The notes beneath the pieces are model-generated. The model was not told the DNA's origin, did no database searches, and saw nothing but the letters and a program-made list of their open reading frames with translations. Shown here piece after piece: positions 1 through 10,800 of a DNA stretch of 64,000 nucleotides. The first letter of the stretch is position 1. Each line of letters opens with the position of its first letter. The translations under genes were made by a program, and so were the position numbers. This DNA comes from Pelomonas sp965229315 (lineage in GTDB: Bacteria > Pseudomonadota > Gammaproteobacteria > Burkholderiales > Burkholderiaceae_C), in contig NZ_CBDDJA010000001.1 in NCBI RefSeq assembly GCF_965229315.1, positions 806,001 through 870,000 of the forward strand. Direction: 5' to 3'.

Positions 1-1
1 C

Positions 2-1492
2 GGCCTGCAGGCCCGTCTGGAGCAGTTGTTGACCGACCGCCTGAACAGCCTGCCCGACGCCGTGTCGCTGGCCGCGCTGGTGGTGGACAACCGCACGCTG
101 GCCGTGCGCGGCTATGTCGGCTCGGCCGACTTCACCGACGCGCGCCGCGGCGCCCACGTGGACATGGTGCGCGCGCGGCGCTCGCCGGGCTCCACGCTCA
201 AGCCGTTTCTCTACGGCATGGCGCTGGACGAAGGCCTCATCCACTCCGAGAGCCTGCTCATCGACGCGCCGCAGAACTTCGGCGGCTACGCGCCGGGCAA
301 CTTCCAGGCGGACTTCTCCGGCCCGGTCAGCGTCAGCGAAGCGCTGCAGCGCTCGCTGAACGTGCCGGCCGTGGACCTGCTGGACCGCCTGGGCCCCGAG
401 CGCTTCGCCGGCCGGCTGCGCAACGCGGGCGTGAAGCTGCGCATGCCTGCCAACGCGGCGCCCAACCTCAGCCTCATCCTCGGCGGCGGCAGCACGACGC
501 TGGAGGAGCTGGTGGGCGCCTACACGGCGCTGGCCCGCGGCGGCGTGGCCGCCCGGCCGCGGCTGACGGCCGACGAGCCGCTGAAGGAGTCGCGGCTGAT
601 GAGCGAGGGCGCGGCCTTCATCGTGCGCGAGATCCTGGAGAACGGCGGCCGGCCCGGCAGCCCGTTCCGCGAGAGCGGCCAGCGCGTGGCGTGGAAGACG
701 GGCACCAGCTTTGGCTTTCGCGACGCCTGGGCGCTGGGCGTGACGGACCGCTACACCTTCGGCGTGTGGATAGGCCGGCCCGACGGCACGCCCAACCCCG
801 GCCACTTCGGCGCCAACTCGGCAGCGCCCTTGCTGCGCGACCTGGCGGCGGCGCTGGGGCCGGCCGAGTCCCGCCAGCAGCTCGCGCCGCGGCGCCGGCC
901 CGACAGCGTCGCCGCCGTGCCCATCTGCTGGCCGCAGGGCGTGGCCGAATCGGCCACCGCGCCCGGGCTGTGCCTGCAGCACCGCATCGCCTGGACGCTG
1001 GACGGCGCCGTGCCGCCCACGCTGCCCGACCGGCTGCGGCCCGGGCCGCTGGCCGAGCCCGTCTGGGTGGCGGCGGGCGAGCGCGTGCAGCCGGGCTGCG
1101 CGGCGGACGCCGAGCGCTTCGACGCGGTGCGCTGGCCGGCGCTGCTGGGGCCGTTCCTGGACGCCGCGCAGCGCCACCCGCTGGAGCGCCTGCCGTGGCG
1201 CGCCGGCTGCGGCAGCCGCGAGCCGGTCGCGAACCGGCTGCGCGTCGTGGGCCTGGAGCCCGGCACCGTGCTGCGCCCCGCGCCGGGCCAGCACGACGTG
1301 GTGCTGAAGCTGCAGGCCATCGGCGCGCAGCAGGGCGCGACCTGGCTGCTGGACGGGCAGTGGATGGCCGCCAGCGCCACGGCCGGCGCCGCGCAGACGC
1401 TGCGGGTGGCGCGCGCCGGTCCGCACCGGCTCACGGTGATGGACGGGCTGGGACACTGGTCGCGGGTGGAGTTCCAGCTTGCGGCACCATAG
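2..1492 (+). CDS. pbpC: Penicillin-binding protein 1C, C-terminal part (5' end outside window)
   Basis: The reading frame is open from the first bases of the window, so this is the 3' part of a longer gene. It is the transpeptidase half of a class A penicillin-binding protein, a periplasmic enzyme that cross-links peptidoglycan. The three active-site motifs are in order: S-T-L-K in SPGSTLKP near base 191, SLN near base 355, and KTGTS near base 695. About 200 residues after KTGTS match the C-terminal extension typical of PBP1C (BiPBP_C), which favours pbpC over pbpA/mrcA. The N-terminal glycosyltransferase domain must lie upstream. slyX follows 5 bp downstream. Confidence 0.9.
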   Translation, partial: GLQARLEQLLTDRLNSLPDAVSLAALVVDNRTLAVRGYVGSADFTDARRGAHVDMVRARRSPGSTLKPFLYGMALDEGLIHSESLLIDAPQNFGGYAPGNFQADFSGPVSVSEALQRSLNVPAVDLLDRLGPERFAGRLRNAGVKLRMPANAAPNLSLILGGGSTTLEELVGAYTALARGGVAARPRLTADEPLKESRLMSEGAAFIVREILENGGRPGSPFRESGQRVAWKTGTSFGFRDAWALGVTDRYTFGVWIGRPDGTPNPGHFGANSAAPLLRDLAAALGPAESRQQLAPRRRPDSVAAVPICWPQGVAESATAPGLCLQHRIAWTLDGAVPPTLPDRLRPGPLAEPVWVAAGERVQPGCAADAERFDAVRWPALLGPFLDAAQRHPLERLPWRAGCGSREPVANRLRVVGLEPGTVLRPAPGQHDVVLKLQAIGAQQGATWLLDGQWMAASATAGAAQTLRVARAGPHRLTVMDGLGHWSRVEFQLAAP

Positions 1493-1497
1493 CGGCC

Positions 1498-1716
1498 ATG
1501 GACACCCTGCAAGCCCTTGAACAACGCATCACCGAGCTGGAGATCAAGGCCAGCTTCACCGAAGACACGGTGGAGTCGCTGAACCAGGTCGTCGTGCGCC
1601 AGCAGGCGCAGATCGACCGGCTCATCCGCGAGCTGGTGGACCTGCGCGCCCAGGCCGTGGCGGCCGAGCCAGCCGGTTTTCGCAGCCTGCGCGACGAGCT
1701 GCCGCCGCATTACTGA
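1498..1716 (+). CDS. slyX: SlyX family protein
   Basis: Small acidic protein of 72 residues that is almost entirely helical and coiled-coil in character. It opens with a heptad-rich segment (LEQRITELEIKASFTED) and ends with the SlyX-type tail RSLRDELPPHY. The family is widespread in Proteobacteria and its molecular function is unknown. The ATG at 1498 lies 5 bp after the pbpC stop, so co-transcription is likely. Length and tail fit the family well. Confidence 0.88.
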   Translation: MDTLQALEQRITELEIKASFTEDTVESLNQVVVRQQAQIDRLIRELVDLRAQAVAAEPAGFRSLRDELPPHY

Positions 1717-1844
1717 GCCCCTTGGGGCGCGCGATTCATCTGCATTGATGATGGCCGGCCCGCTCGGCGTCGGTTCCACTGGGCAGCCTTCACGGCCGGC
1801 GCGCAGCGCAAGGCCTTCAGGATGCGAACCACCGGAGCAACGCG

Positions 1845-2729
1845 ATGGCCGAACCCGTGCAGTTGATCAGCCCCTACCAGCTGACCCAGAGCGACGACCC
1901 CTTCCCGCTGGACCTGTACGGCCTGCGGTTCCTGGCGCAGGGCGATTCGTGGTTCTCCATCGGCGCGATCCCGCCCACGCGCACGACCAACGTGCTGCAG
2001 GAGCTGCGCCTGCAGCGCTCCGCGGTGGTGGTCAACTGCGCCGCGCCCGGCGCGGTGCTGCGTCACATGGTGGACACCATGCGCGCGCCGCAGTTCACGC
2101 AGCTGCTCAGCGGCAACGTCGCCCGCACCTGGAGCGCCATCCTGGTGTCGGGCGGCGGCAACGACCTCATCGACGCGCTCCAGGTGGGGCCCCAGAAGGC
2201 CATCGACCTGCGGCTGCTGCTCACGCAGGCGGAGGTGGTGTCGCCTGGCGATCCGGCGTCGTACCTGAGCGGGCCGGGCTGGCAGACGTTCTGCACCTAC
2301 CTGGGCAACGTCTTCAACGAACTGCTGGACCTGCGCGACGCCAAGGCCGCCAACCGGCAGACGCCGCTGTTGCTGCACAACTATGCACTGCTGCAGCCGC
2401 GGCCGGCACCGGCCGGCCCGTCGTTCGGGCCGTGGATCCAGAAGGCGCTCGTCACCTACGCGGTGCCCGGCGAGCACTGGCTGCCCATCGGCAAGCTGCT
2501 GATGACGCGGTTGTCCGCGCTGCTGGCCCAGCTGATCGCCGACCGCGTGAGCCGCCATGCCGGCGTCGGGCCCATCCGGCTCATCGACTCGCAGGCCGCC
2601 GGCCTGGTGCTCGGCCAACCCGGCAGCGCGGGTGATTCGGGCGACTTCGCCAACGAGATCCACCCCAACCGCAGCGGCTACGCCAAGGTCGCGGCGAGCT
2701 GGGCGGCCGTGCTGGACACGCTGCCCTGA
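1845..2729 (+). CDS. SGNH/GDSL-type hydrolase family protein
   Basis: A 294-residue protein with the blocks of the SGNH esterase/lipase fold. Block I is GDSW with nucleophile S35, block III is GGGND with N106, and block V contains N-E-I-H-P-N with H273, the likely catalytic base. The usual Asp two or three residues before the His is replaced by Asn/Glu (FANEIHP), so the triad may differ or the substrate may be unusual. No signal peptide is evident, so it is probably cytoplasmic. A GGAG ribosome-binding site at 1834-1837 supports the ATG at 1845. The 128-bp gap upstream holds no other gene. Substrate unknown. Confidence 0.72.
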   Translation: MAEPVQLISPYQLTQSDDPFPLDLYGLRFLAQGDSWFSIGAIPPTRTTNVLQELRLQRSAVVVNCAAPGAVLRHMVDTMRAPQFTQLLSGNVARTWSAILVSGGGNDLIDALQVGPQKAIDLRLLLTQAEVVSPGDPASYLSGPGWQTFCTYLGNVFNELLDLRDAKAANRQTPLLLHNYALLQPRPAPAGPSFGPWIQKALVTYAVPGEHWLPIGKLLMTRLSALLAQLIADRVSRHAGVGPIRLIDSQAAGLVLGQPGSAGDSGDFANEIHPNRSGYAKVAASWAAVLDTLP

Positions 2730-2733
2730 GCGT

Positions 2734-3225
2734 TCACGGCTCGCCGTCCCAGTAGTCCAGCGTGTTCTCCAGCCGCTGGCGCAGCCGCCAGCCGCCGGGG
2801 CCCGGGATGGCGCTGACCTTGCCCGAGTCCGGGTACTCGCAGACGTCGGGCCATTCCTTGGTGCTGATGCTGAGGTAGTGCAGCGGCGCGTCGGACGTGT
2901 TGAGGATGTGGTGCGGGTACGCCGGCCCGGCGGGGATGAAGACCACGTCGCCCTCCCTGATGGGCAGCAGCTCGCCCGCCACGCGCAGCGTGCCCTCGCC
3001 TTTCAGCACGACGAACATTTCCTCCTGCCCATGGTGCAGGTGGTAGGGGCAGCTCTGCTTGCCGGGCGCGACGATGTCGAAGCCGGCGCCGAGCTTGCGC
3101 GCGGCGGTGCCGTCGGACAACGGCAGCATCTGGGTGTCATAGCGCGGCGGGCGCTCGAAGCGGTCGAGCGGGCCGTCGTTGACGTTGCGGATCAGCAGGG
3201 CACGCAGTTCATCGGCGGTGGGCAT
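2734..3225 (-). CDS. Cupin domain protein
   Basis: A 163-residue single-domain cupin. The metal-binding motif is visible as YHLHHGQEEMFVVLKGEG (His, His, Glu) and the second motif as GDVVFIPAGPAYPHHI. Such proteins are small beta-barrel enzymes or sensors; the substrate cannot be read from the sequence. I chose the start at 3225 (MPTADELRAL) over a longer frame reaching 3423, because the extra N-terminus is low-complexity Arg/Ala/Pro and overlaps the neighbouring AraC gene. It converges on the SGNH hydrolase, with the stops 4 bp apart. Confidence 0.8.
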   Translation of the reverse strand: MPTADELRALLIRNVNDGPLDRFERPPRYDTQMLPLSDGTAARKLGAGFDIVAPGKQSCPYHLHHGQEEMFVVLKGEGTLRVAGELLPIREGDVVFIPAGPAYPHHILNTSDAPLHYLSISTKEWPDVCEYPDSGKVSAIPGPGGWRLRQRLENTLDYWDGEP

Positions 3226-3283
3226 GGCGGGCTGGTGGCTGGCTTCGGTGAGCGCATCTTGCCGCGCCGCCCGGCAACCTGTG

Positions 3284-4210
3284 TCAGTAGGGCGTGGCTG
3301 GCGCGTTGGCGGCACGCAGCAGGGCGGCATCGCGTGCCGGTGGCTGGCCGAACAACCGCGCGTACTCGCGGCTGAACTGCGAGGGGCTGCCATAGCCCAC
3401 CGAGAAGCCCACGCTCGCGGCATCGCCGCCTCCCGCCAGCAGCCGGCGGCGCGCCTCCTGCAGCCGGATGGCTTTCTGGTACTGCAGCGGGCTCATGCCC
3501 GTCACGGCCTTGAAGCTGCGGTGGAAGGCGCTCTCGCTGAGCGCCGCCTGCGCGGCCAGCTCGGCGATGCGCAGCGGCTGGTCGTGGTGCCGGCGTATCC
3601 AGGCCACCGCGCGCGCCACCAGCGCGCTGCGGCCGCGCCCCTGCACCAGGCCACGCAGCGCGGGGGCATGCGGCCCGTTGAGCAGCCGGTACAGCAGCTC
3701 GCGCGCCACCAGCGGGCCCAGCACGGGCTGGTCGGCCGGGCGGTCCAGCAGCCGCAGCACGCGCACCGCGGCGTCCAGCAGGTCGCCTTCGACGGGCAGC
3801 ACCTCCAGCGCGACGTCCGTGGTGGCGGCCTGCGGCGGCAGCGCGAGCAGCAGCTCGGCCAGCGCCGCTGGGTCGAGCCGGAAGCCCACCGCCAGGTAGG
3901 GCCGGTCGGCGCTGGCCTGCACCACCGCGCCGGTCACCGGCATCGCCAGCGTGACGATCATGGACGTCGCCTCGCCATAGACCAGCACGCGGTTGCCCAG
4001 GGTCACGCGCTTGGCGCCCTGGGCCATGACGCAGAGCATGGGCTCGTAGACCACCGGCGTGGCGGCGGTCGGCGCGTCCGCGCGCAGCAGCAGCACGCCG
4101 GGCAGGGCCTCGGTGATGGACTCGGTGGCGTGGCGACGCACCAGGTCGCGCAGTTCGTGCAAGGCCGCGTCGCGGCTGCGGTCATCAGGCAAGACGGGCT
4201 GGACAGTCAT
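3284..4210 (-). CDS. AraC family transcriptional regulator (AraC_N type)
   Basis: A 308-residue regulator. Residues from about 25 to 180 form the AraC_N cupin-like sensor (YEPMLCVMAQGAKRVTLG, then a mid-domain GFRLDP). The C-terminal 100 residues carry two helix-turn-helix motifs (LAAQAALSESAFHRSFKAVTG and VGFSVGYGSPSQFSREY). Members of this subfamily often control a divergent oxidoreductase gene, and an SDR gene starts 93 bp away in the opposite direction. That makes the SDR the probable target, by inference. A near-palindrome lies between the two starts (4248-4277). Confidence 0.88.
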   Translation of the reverse strand: MTVQPVLPDDRSRDAALHELRDLVRRHATESITEALPGVLLLRADAPTAATPVVYEPMLCVMAQGAKRVTLGNRVLVYGEATSMIVTLAMPVTGAVVQASADRPYLAVGFRLDPAALAELLLALPPQAATTDVALEVLPVEGDLLDAAVRVLRLLDRPADQPVLGPLVARELLYRLLNGPHAPALRGLVQGRGRSALVARAVAWIRRHHDQPLRIAELAAQAALSESAFHRSFKAVTGMSPLQYQKAIRLQEARRRLLAGGGDAASVGFSVGYGSPSQFSREYARLFGQPPARDAALLRAANAPATPY

Positions 4211-4247
4211 CGCCAGGATTGTGCAAGAGCAGGGCGGCTTCGGTCTA

Positions 4248-4277
4248 CCACTGCCGGCCTGCGAAAACGCACAGTGG
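4248..4277. promoter_or_regulatory. Interrupted palindrome in the AraC/SDR divergent intergenic region
   Basis: CCACTG (4248-4253) is matched by CAGTGG (4272-4277), and between them TGCG-AAAA-CGCA (4260-4271) is a second perfect inverted repeat. The left half carries a six-base insertion (CCGGCC). The element sits in the 92-bp gap between two divergent starts, which is where an operator would be expected. AraC proteins usually bind direct repeats, so assignment to this regulator is uncertain. Confidence 0.35.
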
Positions 4278-4302
4278 CGGCATCCCTTTCAGGAGTTTCG
4301 CC

Positions 4303-5178
4303 ATGCCCTCGTCTACCTCGACCACCCCGACCACGCCGTCCACCTGGTTCATCACCGGCGCCAGCCGCGGCCTGGGTGCTGCCATTGCCCGCGCTGCACT
4401 GCGGGCGGGCCACCACGTCGTCGCCACCGGCCGCGACGCCGCCGCCGTGCGGGCCGCGCTGGCGGCCGACGCCAGCGACCGACTGCTGGCGCTCGCGCTG
4501 GACGTCACCCGGCCCGACCAGGCCCTGCTGGCCGTGGGCGCAGCGCTGGACCGCTTCGGCCGCATCGACGTGCTCGTCAACAACGCGGGCTACGGCCAGC
4601 TCGGCATGTTCGAGGACGTGGACGCCGCGGACGTGGAGGCGCAGTTCGCCACCAACGTGTTCGGCCTCATGCACGTCACGCGCGCCGTGCTGCCCACGCT
4701 GCGCGCGCAGCGCAGCGGTCATGTGTTCAACCTGTCGTCGGTGGGCGGCTGGGCGGGCTTTGCCGGCGCGTCGCTGTACTGCGCCAGCAAGTTCGCCGTG
4801 GAGGGCTTCTCGGCGTCGCTGGCGCCCGAGGTCGCGCCCTTCGGCATCCGCGTGACCAGCGTCGCGCCGGGCTTCTTCCGCACGGACTTCCTCGATGCGC
4901 GTTCCATCCGCTACGGCAGCGGCGCGACGGCGGCGCAGGCCGACTACGCGGATGCGTCCGCCACGCTGCGCGCAACCTACGACGGCCACAGCCACCAGCA
5001 GGCCGGCGATCCGGCCAAGCTCGCCAGCGCGCTGCTCGCGCTCGCCGCCCACCCGCAGCCGCCGCTGAACTTCGTCGTCGGCGCCGATGCGGTGGGCATG
5101 GCGCTGGCCGAGATCGAGCGGCTGCGCGGCGACGTGCAGGCCTGGCGCGTGCTGTCTGAGGCCACCGAGCACGGCTGA
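4303..5178 (+). CDS. Short-chain dehydrogenase/reductase
   Basis: A 291-residue classical SDR. The NAD(P) motif TGASRGLG spans residues 18-25, NNAG 93-96, and the catalytic residues are S146, Y159 and K163 (YCASK). The Arg in TGASRG is compatible with NADP(H) preference. The substrate is not predictable. An AGGAG site at 4291-4295, 7 bp before the ATG at 4303, decides the start over an upstream ATG at 4219. It is divergent from an AraC regulator that probably controls it. The 3' end lies 43 bp before recQ. Confidence 0.88.
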   Translation: MPSSTSTTPTTPSTWFITGASRGLGAAIARAALRAGHHVVATGRDAAAVRAALAADASDRLLALALDVTRPDQALLAVGAALDRFGRIDVLVNNAGYGQLGMFEDVDAADVEAQFATNVFGLMHVTRAVLPTLRAQRSGHVFNLSSVGGWAGFAGASLYCASKFAVEGFSASLAPEVAPFGIRVTSVAPGFFRTDFLDARSIRYGSGATAAQADYADASATLRATYDGHSHQQAGDPAKLASALLALAAHPQPPLNFVVGADAVGMALAEIERLRGDVQAWRVLSEATEHG

Positions 5179-5221
5179 TCGGTGCATCCGGGACAATGGC
5201 GGGTCTCCCGCCGTTGCCCGC

Positions 5222-7087
<1,866 letters not shown>

Positions 7088-7092
7088 AGCCG

Positions 7093-7299
7093 GTGCTGCA
7101 ACCCATCACGGGTTTTCATCTCGATGACGAGGGCCACTGGGTGGCGGAGCTGGCCTGCGGCCACCACCAGCACACGCGGCACGATCCGCCCTGGCAGAAC
7201 CGGCCCTGGACGCAGACGCCCGAGGGTAGGGCCAGCGCGCTGGGCCAGCGGCTGGCCTGCCGCAAGTGCGAGCAGGGCGCGCCGCCGGACCGGTCTTAG
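7093..7299 (+). CDS. DUF3565 family small protein
   Basis: A 68-residue protein of the DUF3565 type, with the hallmarks GFHLDDEGHWVAELACGHHQ, RHDPPWQNRPW and a terminal CRKCEQG. The conserved Cys and His residues suggest a small zinc-binding fold; the function is unknown. No ATG is available, and GTG at 7093, 5 bp after the recQ stop, gives the family's usual length. Its stop overlaps the stop of the convergent exported protein by two bases. Confidence 0.75.
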   Translation: MLQPITGFHLDDEGHWVAELACGHHQHTRHDPPWQNRPWTQTPEGRASALGQRLACRKCEQGAPPDRS

Positions 7300-7583
7300 C
7301 AGGCGGCCGGGGCCACGCAGGCGCTGGCGACCTGGGCGCCGTCGGCCGCGGGGTCGCGGCGGCCCACGACGACGACGCGCGGCAGCTGGGCGATGGTCTC
7401 GGTCGCGTCCGCCGTGTTCTTGCCGCTGATGACGACACGTTCGAACTGCAGCACCTCCGACGTCTCGGCCGGCGTCACCAGCGTCATCCAGGAGGCACCG
7501 GTCAGCGCGATCAGGCCGACGAGCAGCGCGGCGCTGAGGGCTTGCAGGCGGGTGCGGGTGCGGGTGGTGCTGATGCGGTTCAT
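7296..7583 (-). CDS. Small exported or membrane-anchored protein of unknown function
   Basis: A 95-residue protein not recognised. A basic N-terminus (RTRTRLQ) precedes a hydrophobic helix at about residues 13-34, giving a signal anchor. The rest is short, with two similar hydrophobic-plus-basic segments (FERVVISGK and LPRVVVVGRR) and two Cys near the C-terminus. The start at 7583 was chosen over 7634 because MNRIS begins the signal-like segment. The 233-bp gap upstream separates it from the divergent peroxidase-P450 gene. Confidence 0.55.
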   Translation of the reverse strand: MNRISTTRTRTRLQALSAALLVGLIALTGASWMTLVTPAETSEVLQFERVVISGKNTADATETIAQLPRVVVVGRRDPAADGAQVASACVAPAAC

Positions 7584-7816
7584 GGCTGTTCTCCCGTGTT
7601 GATGGACTGAAGTCTGGTCGGGAGGCGCCACCAAGTCCTAGGGTTTGCGATAGGTTGCTTGTTTTCTGGGCCCAATTGCGGTTGGCGTGGACAAGCCGCG
7701 GCCGCCGCGGCGCCGTTTGCGTCGCGCCGCCTCGTCAAAATGAGGGAGCGCCCGGTCCCGCGGGTCACGGCAGGCCGAGATACTCGCCATCCTTTCAAGG
7801 GCGACGGGAGAACCAC

Positions 7817-10800
7817 ATGGCGCGCGGCAACGACGTTCAACTCGGCGGCATCACCGACCTGGTGCTGCTGGCGGACATCAAGCCCGGTTTCGTGGACGCG
7901 CTGGAGGTCGTCACCCACGTCGACCGCCTGCGCAAGGTGCTGCGCACGCTCAACGGCCTGCGGCTGGGCTCGCGCGAGTCCACGTCGCCGGCCTCGCCCT
8001 ACACCGACGTCGTCGCCCGCTGGCGCATCGTGCACTCCTTCCGCTGGACCATCGTGGAGGGCAAGGATGGCGCGCCGGACAGGCTGCTGCTGAACGTCAA
8101 CTTCGACGGCGGCTGGGAGCCCTACATGCGCGTCATCTGGGACCAGCTCGGCTCCACGCTGGACCTGATGCTGTGCCACACCGAGGGCTACCAGCTCTCG
8201 TGCAACTGCAGCTTCGAGACCTATGCGCGCTGGGTGCGCGAGCACGAGATCTCGGCGGATTTCCTGTTCATCGAATCCGGCCGCACGGTGGGCGACGCCG
8301 AGTACCTCGCCCGGCTGGAGGCCGCGCAGCGCGGCAGGCCCGACGAGCTCAAGGCCAGCCGGCTGCGCGCGCCGTCCTCGGGCCAGGTGACGCCGCTGCC
8401 GACCGACCCCGCCGAGCGCTTCGCGATGGCCGCGCGCGGCCTCGTGCCGCTGGCGGGCCTGTTCACGCTGCAGCGCTACTTCCGCGCGGGCGCGCCGGAC
8501 GGCGCCTGCCTGCTGCGCGCCGCGCACGACGTGCTCTTCGAGCTGCGCGAGCTGGACACCCGCCAGCAGTTCCCGGTCGGCCCCGGCGGCTCGCCGGGCG
8601 AGCTGCTGCGCCGCCGCCATCACGAAATGCTGAGCTGGTTCGAGACGCCGCTGCCGCAGCCGGCACCCCAGGTGCGCCAGCTCGAATGGAAACCCGCCGA
8701 GGTGCAGGCCGGCATGCTCAGCCGGCTGCCCACCAACCGCGGTGCGCTGCTGCTGCTTCGCATCGAGCAGCCCGCGCGTGCGCTGGCCTGGCTGTCGACC
8801 GTGCCGGTGCAGGCCGAAGGCCAGCCGGCCGGTGCCGACGGCCTCTGGCGCCAGGTGGCGCTGAGCCTGGCCGGGCTGAAGGCGCTGGGCATCCCCGAGT
8901 CGCGCCTGTCCCGCTTCCCGCAGGCCTTCAAGGAAGGCATGGCCGCCCGCGCCGGCCTGCTGGGCGACGTGCGGCACAACCACCCGGCGCACTGGGCGCT
9001 CAGCGCCCACGTGAACGGCCGCGACCGCTTCGACCCCGCGGGCGCCCACCTGCTGGTGCAGGTCCGCTTCCACAACCCCGCGCCCGGCGAGGCGCTGACC
9101 GCCGAAGACCAGGCCCGCATCGCCGCCGCCGGCCGCGCGCTGACCGAGGGCACGGGCCTGTCGCTGATGGCCGTCGAGCCCATGCGCAGCAACTCGGGCG
9201 ACAAGGAGAACTTCGGCTTCGCCGACGGCATCAGCCAGCCGCGGCCGGACGCGGCGCCCTACACCAAGTGGGACGACCAGGTGCCCCACGGCGAGATCCT
9301 GCAGGGCTTCCAGACGCTGCGCGACAAGGGCTGGCCGGTGCCCGAACAGCCCGACGCGCTGCTGGACCGCGGCAGCTTCCTGGCCGTGCGCAAGCTGCGC
9401 CAGTACGGCGGCCGCCTGCACGACCGCATCGGCCGCGAGGCCCGCCGCCTGCAGCTGCCGCCCGAGCTGCTGATGGCCAAGCTGATGGGCCGCCGGCTCG
9501 ACGGCAAGCCGCTGGCGGACGAGACCGCCGTCAACGACTTCGACTACGAGCACGACAAGCGCGGCTCGCTGTGCCCGTTCCACGCCCACATCCGCCGCGC
9601 CAACCCGCGCGACAAGGCGCCCGACTCGGCGCTCACCGCGCGCATGCCGCGCATCCTGCGCCGCGGCATGAGCTACGGCCCGCCGCCCGACCGCCTGCAC
9701 CCCAGCGACAAGGACGACCGCGGCCTGATCTTCATGGCCTACAACGCCCACCTGGCCGAGCAGTTCGAGGTGGTGCAGCGCTGGATGGCCGGCGCCAACG
9801 CCAGCGGCGGCTACTCCGCGCAGAGCGACCCCTTCCTCGGTGTCGTGGGCGTGGCCGATGCCAGCCCGGGCCCGCGCATCTACCCGTTCGAGCACGCCGG
9901 CAAGGCCCACGAGATCGACCTGGGCACCGAGCCCTTCGTCACGCTGCAGTGGGGCGCCTACTTCTTCGTGCCGGCCGTCTCCGCGCTGCGGGCCTTGCCG
10001 GCGCTGGCCGAGCTGCCCCTGCCGCTGCCGGCCCCCACGCCCGTGCCGGCGCGCGCGCCGGACCCGCAGGACTTCGCCGCCTGGCAGCAGTGGCTGGAAG
10101 ACACCAACACCCGCGACGCCGCCTGGGCCTGGGTGCGCGCCCAGCCCGGCGGCGTGGTGGAGACGGCCTACGGCGTGCTCGTCGGCGCGGCCGAACGCGT
10201 CTGCGACGTGCTGCGCAACCGGCCGGCGCGCTACTCGGTGCGCGGCTACGGCGAGCGCATGCACGACTCCATCGGCGTGGGCTTCCTGGGCCTGGACGAC
10301 GACAACGGCCACGCCGAGCAGGCGCCCGCCGTCAACGCCGCGCTGGAAAGCGTCACCGAAGCCCAGGCCTTCACCGCGGCCTACATGGTGGCCGCGGGCG
10401 GCCTGGCCCAGCTCAAGGCCGAGGCGCAGGGGCTGCTCGCCGCCTTCCCGCCCGGCCAGCGCCCGCAGGGCATCCCGGCCGACACGCCGCTGGATCTGGA
10501 GCGCCTGAGCGAAGGCGTGATGGCCCGGCTGTGCCAGCTCTGGTTCGGCCAGCCCGACGGCGTGGCCGTCTGGGGCACGGAGCTGCACCCGGCCAGCGTG
10601 CCGGAGGCGCCGCGCTGCCCGCGCGACCTGTTCCGCGTGTCGCGCCACGTGTTCGGCCCGCATCCCAGCGCCGCGGCCAGCCAGGCCGGCCGCGAAGCCG
10701 GCGTGCGCTTCCTCGACGGCATCGCCCGCTGGCTGGCGCAGGCGCCCGCCGCGCAGCTGCCGCCGCTGACGCGCGCCATCCTGGCCGCGGCGGCGGCCGT

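Noticed and set aside
1714..1740. CCCCTTGGGG just after slyX as a terminator
   Set aside because: The palindrome has only a 4-bp stem with a 2-nt loop and no T-tract.
5087..5221. Longer recQ with an upstream in-frame start
   Set aside because: The extra residues read the 3' end of the SDR gene in another frame, and RecQ proteins begin close to the ATG at 5222.
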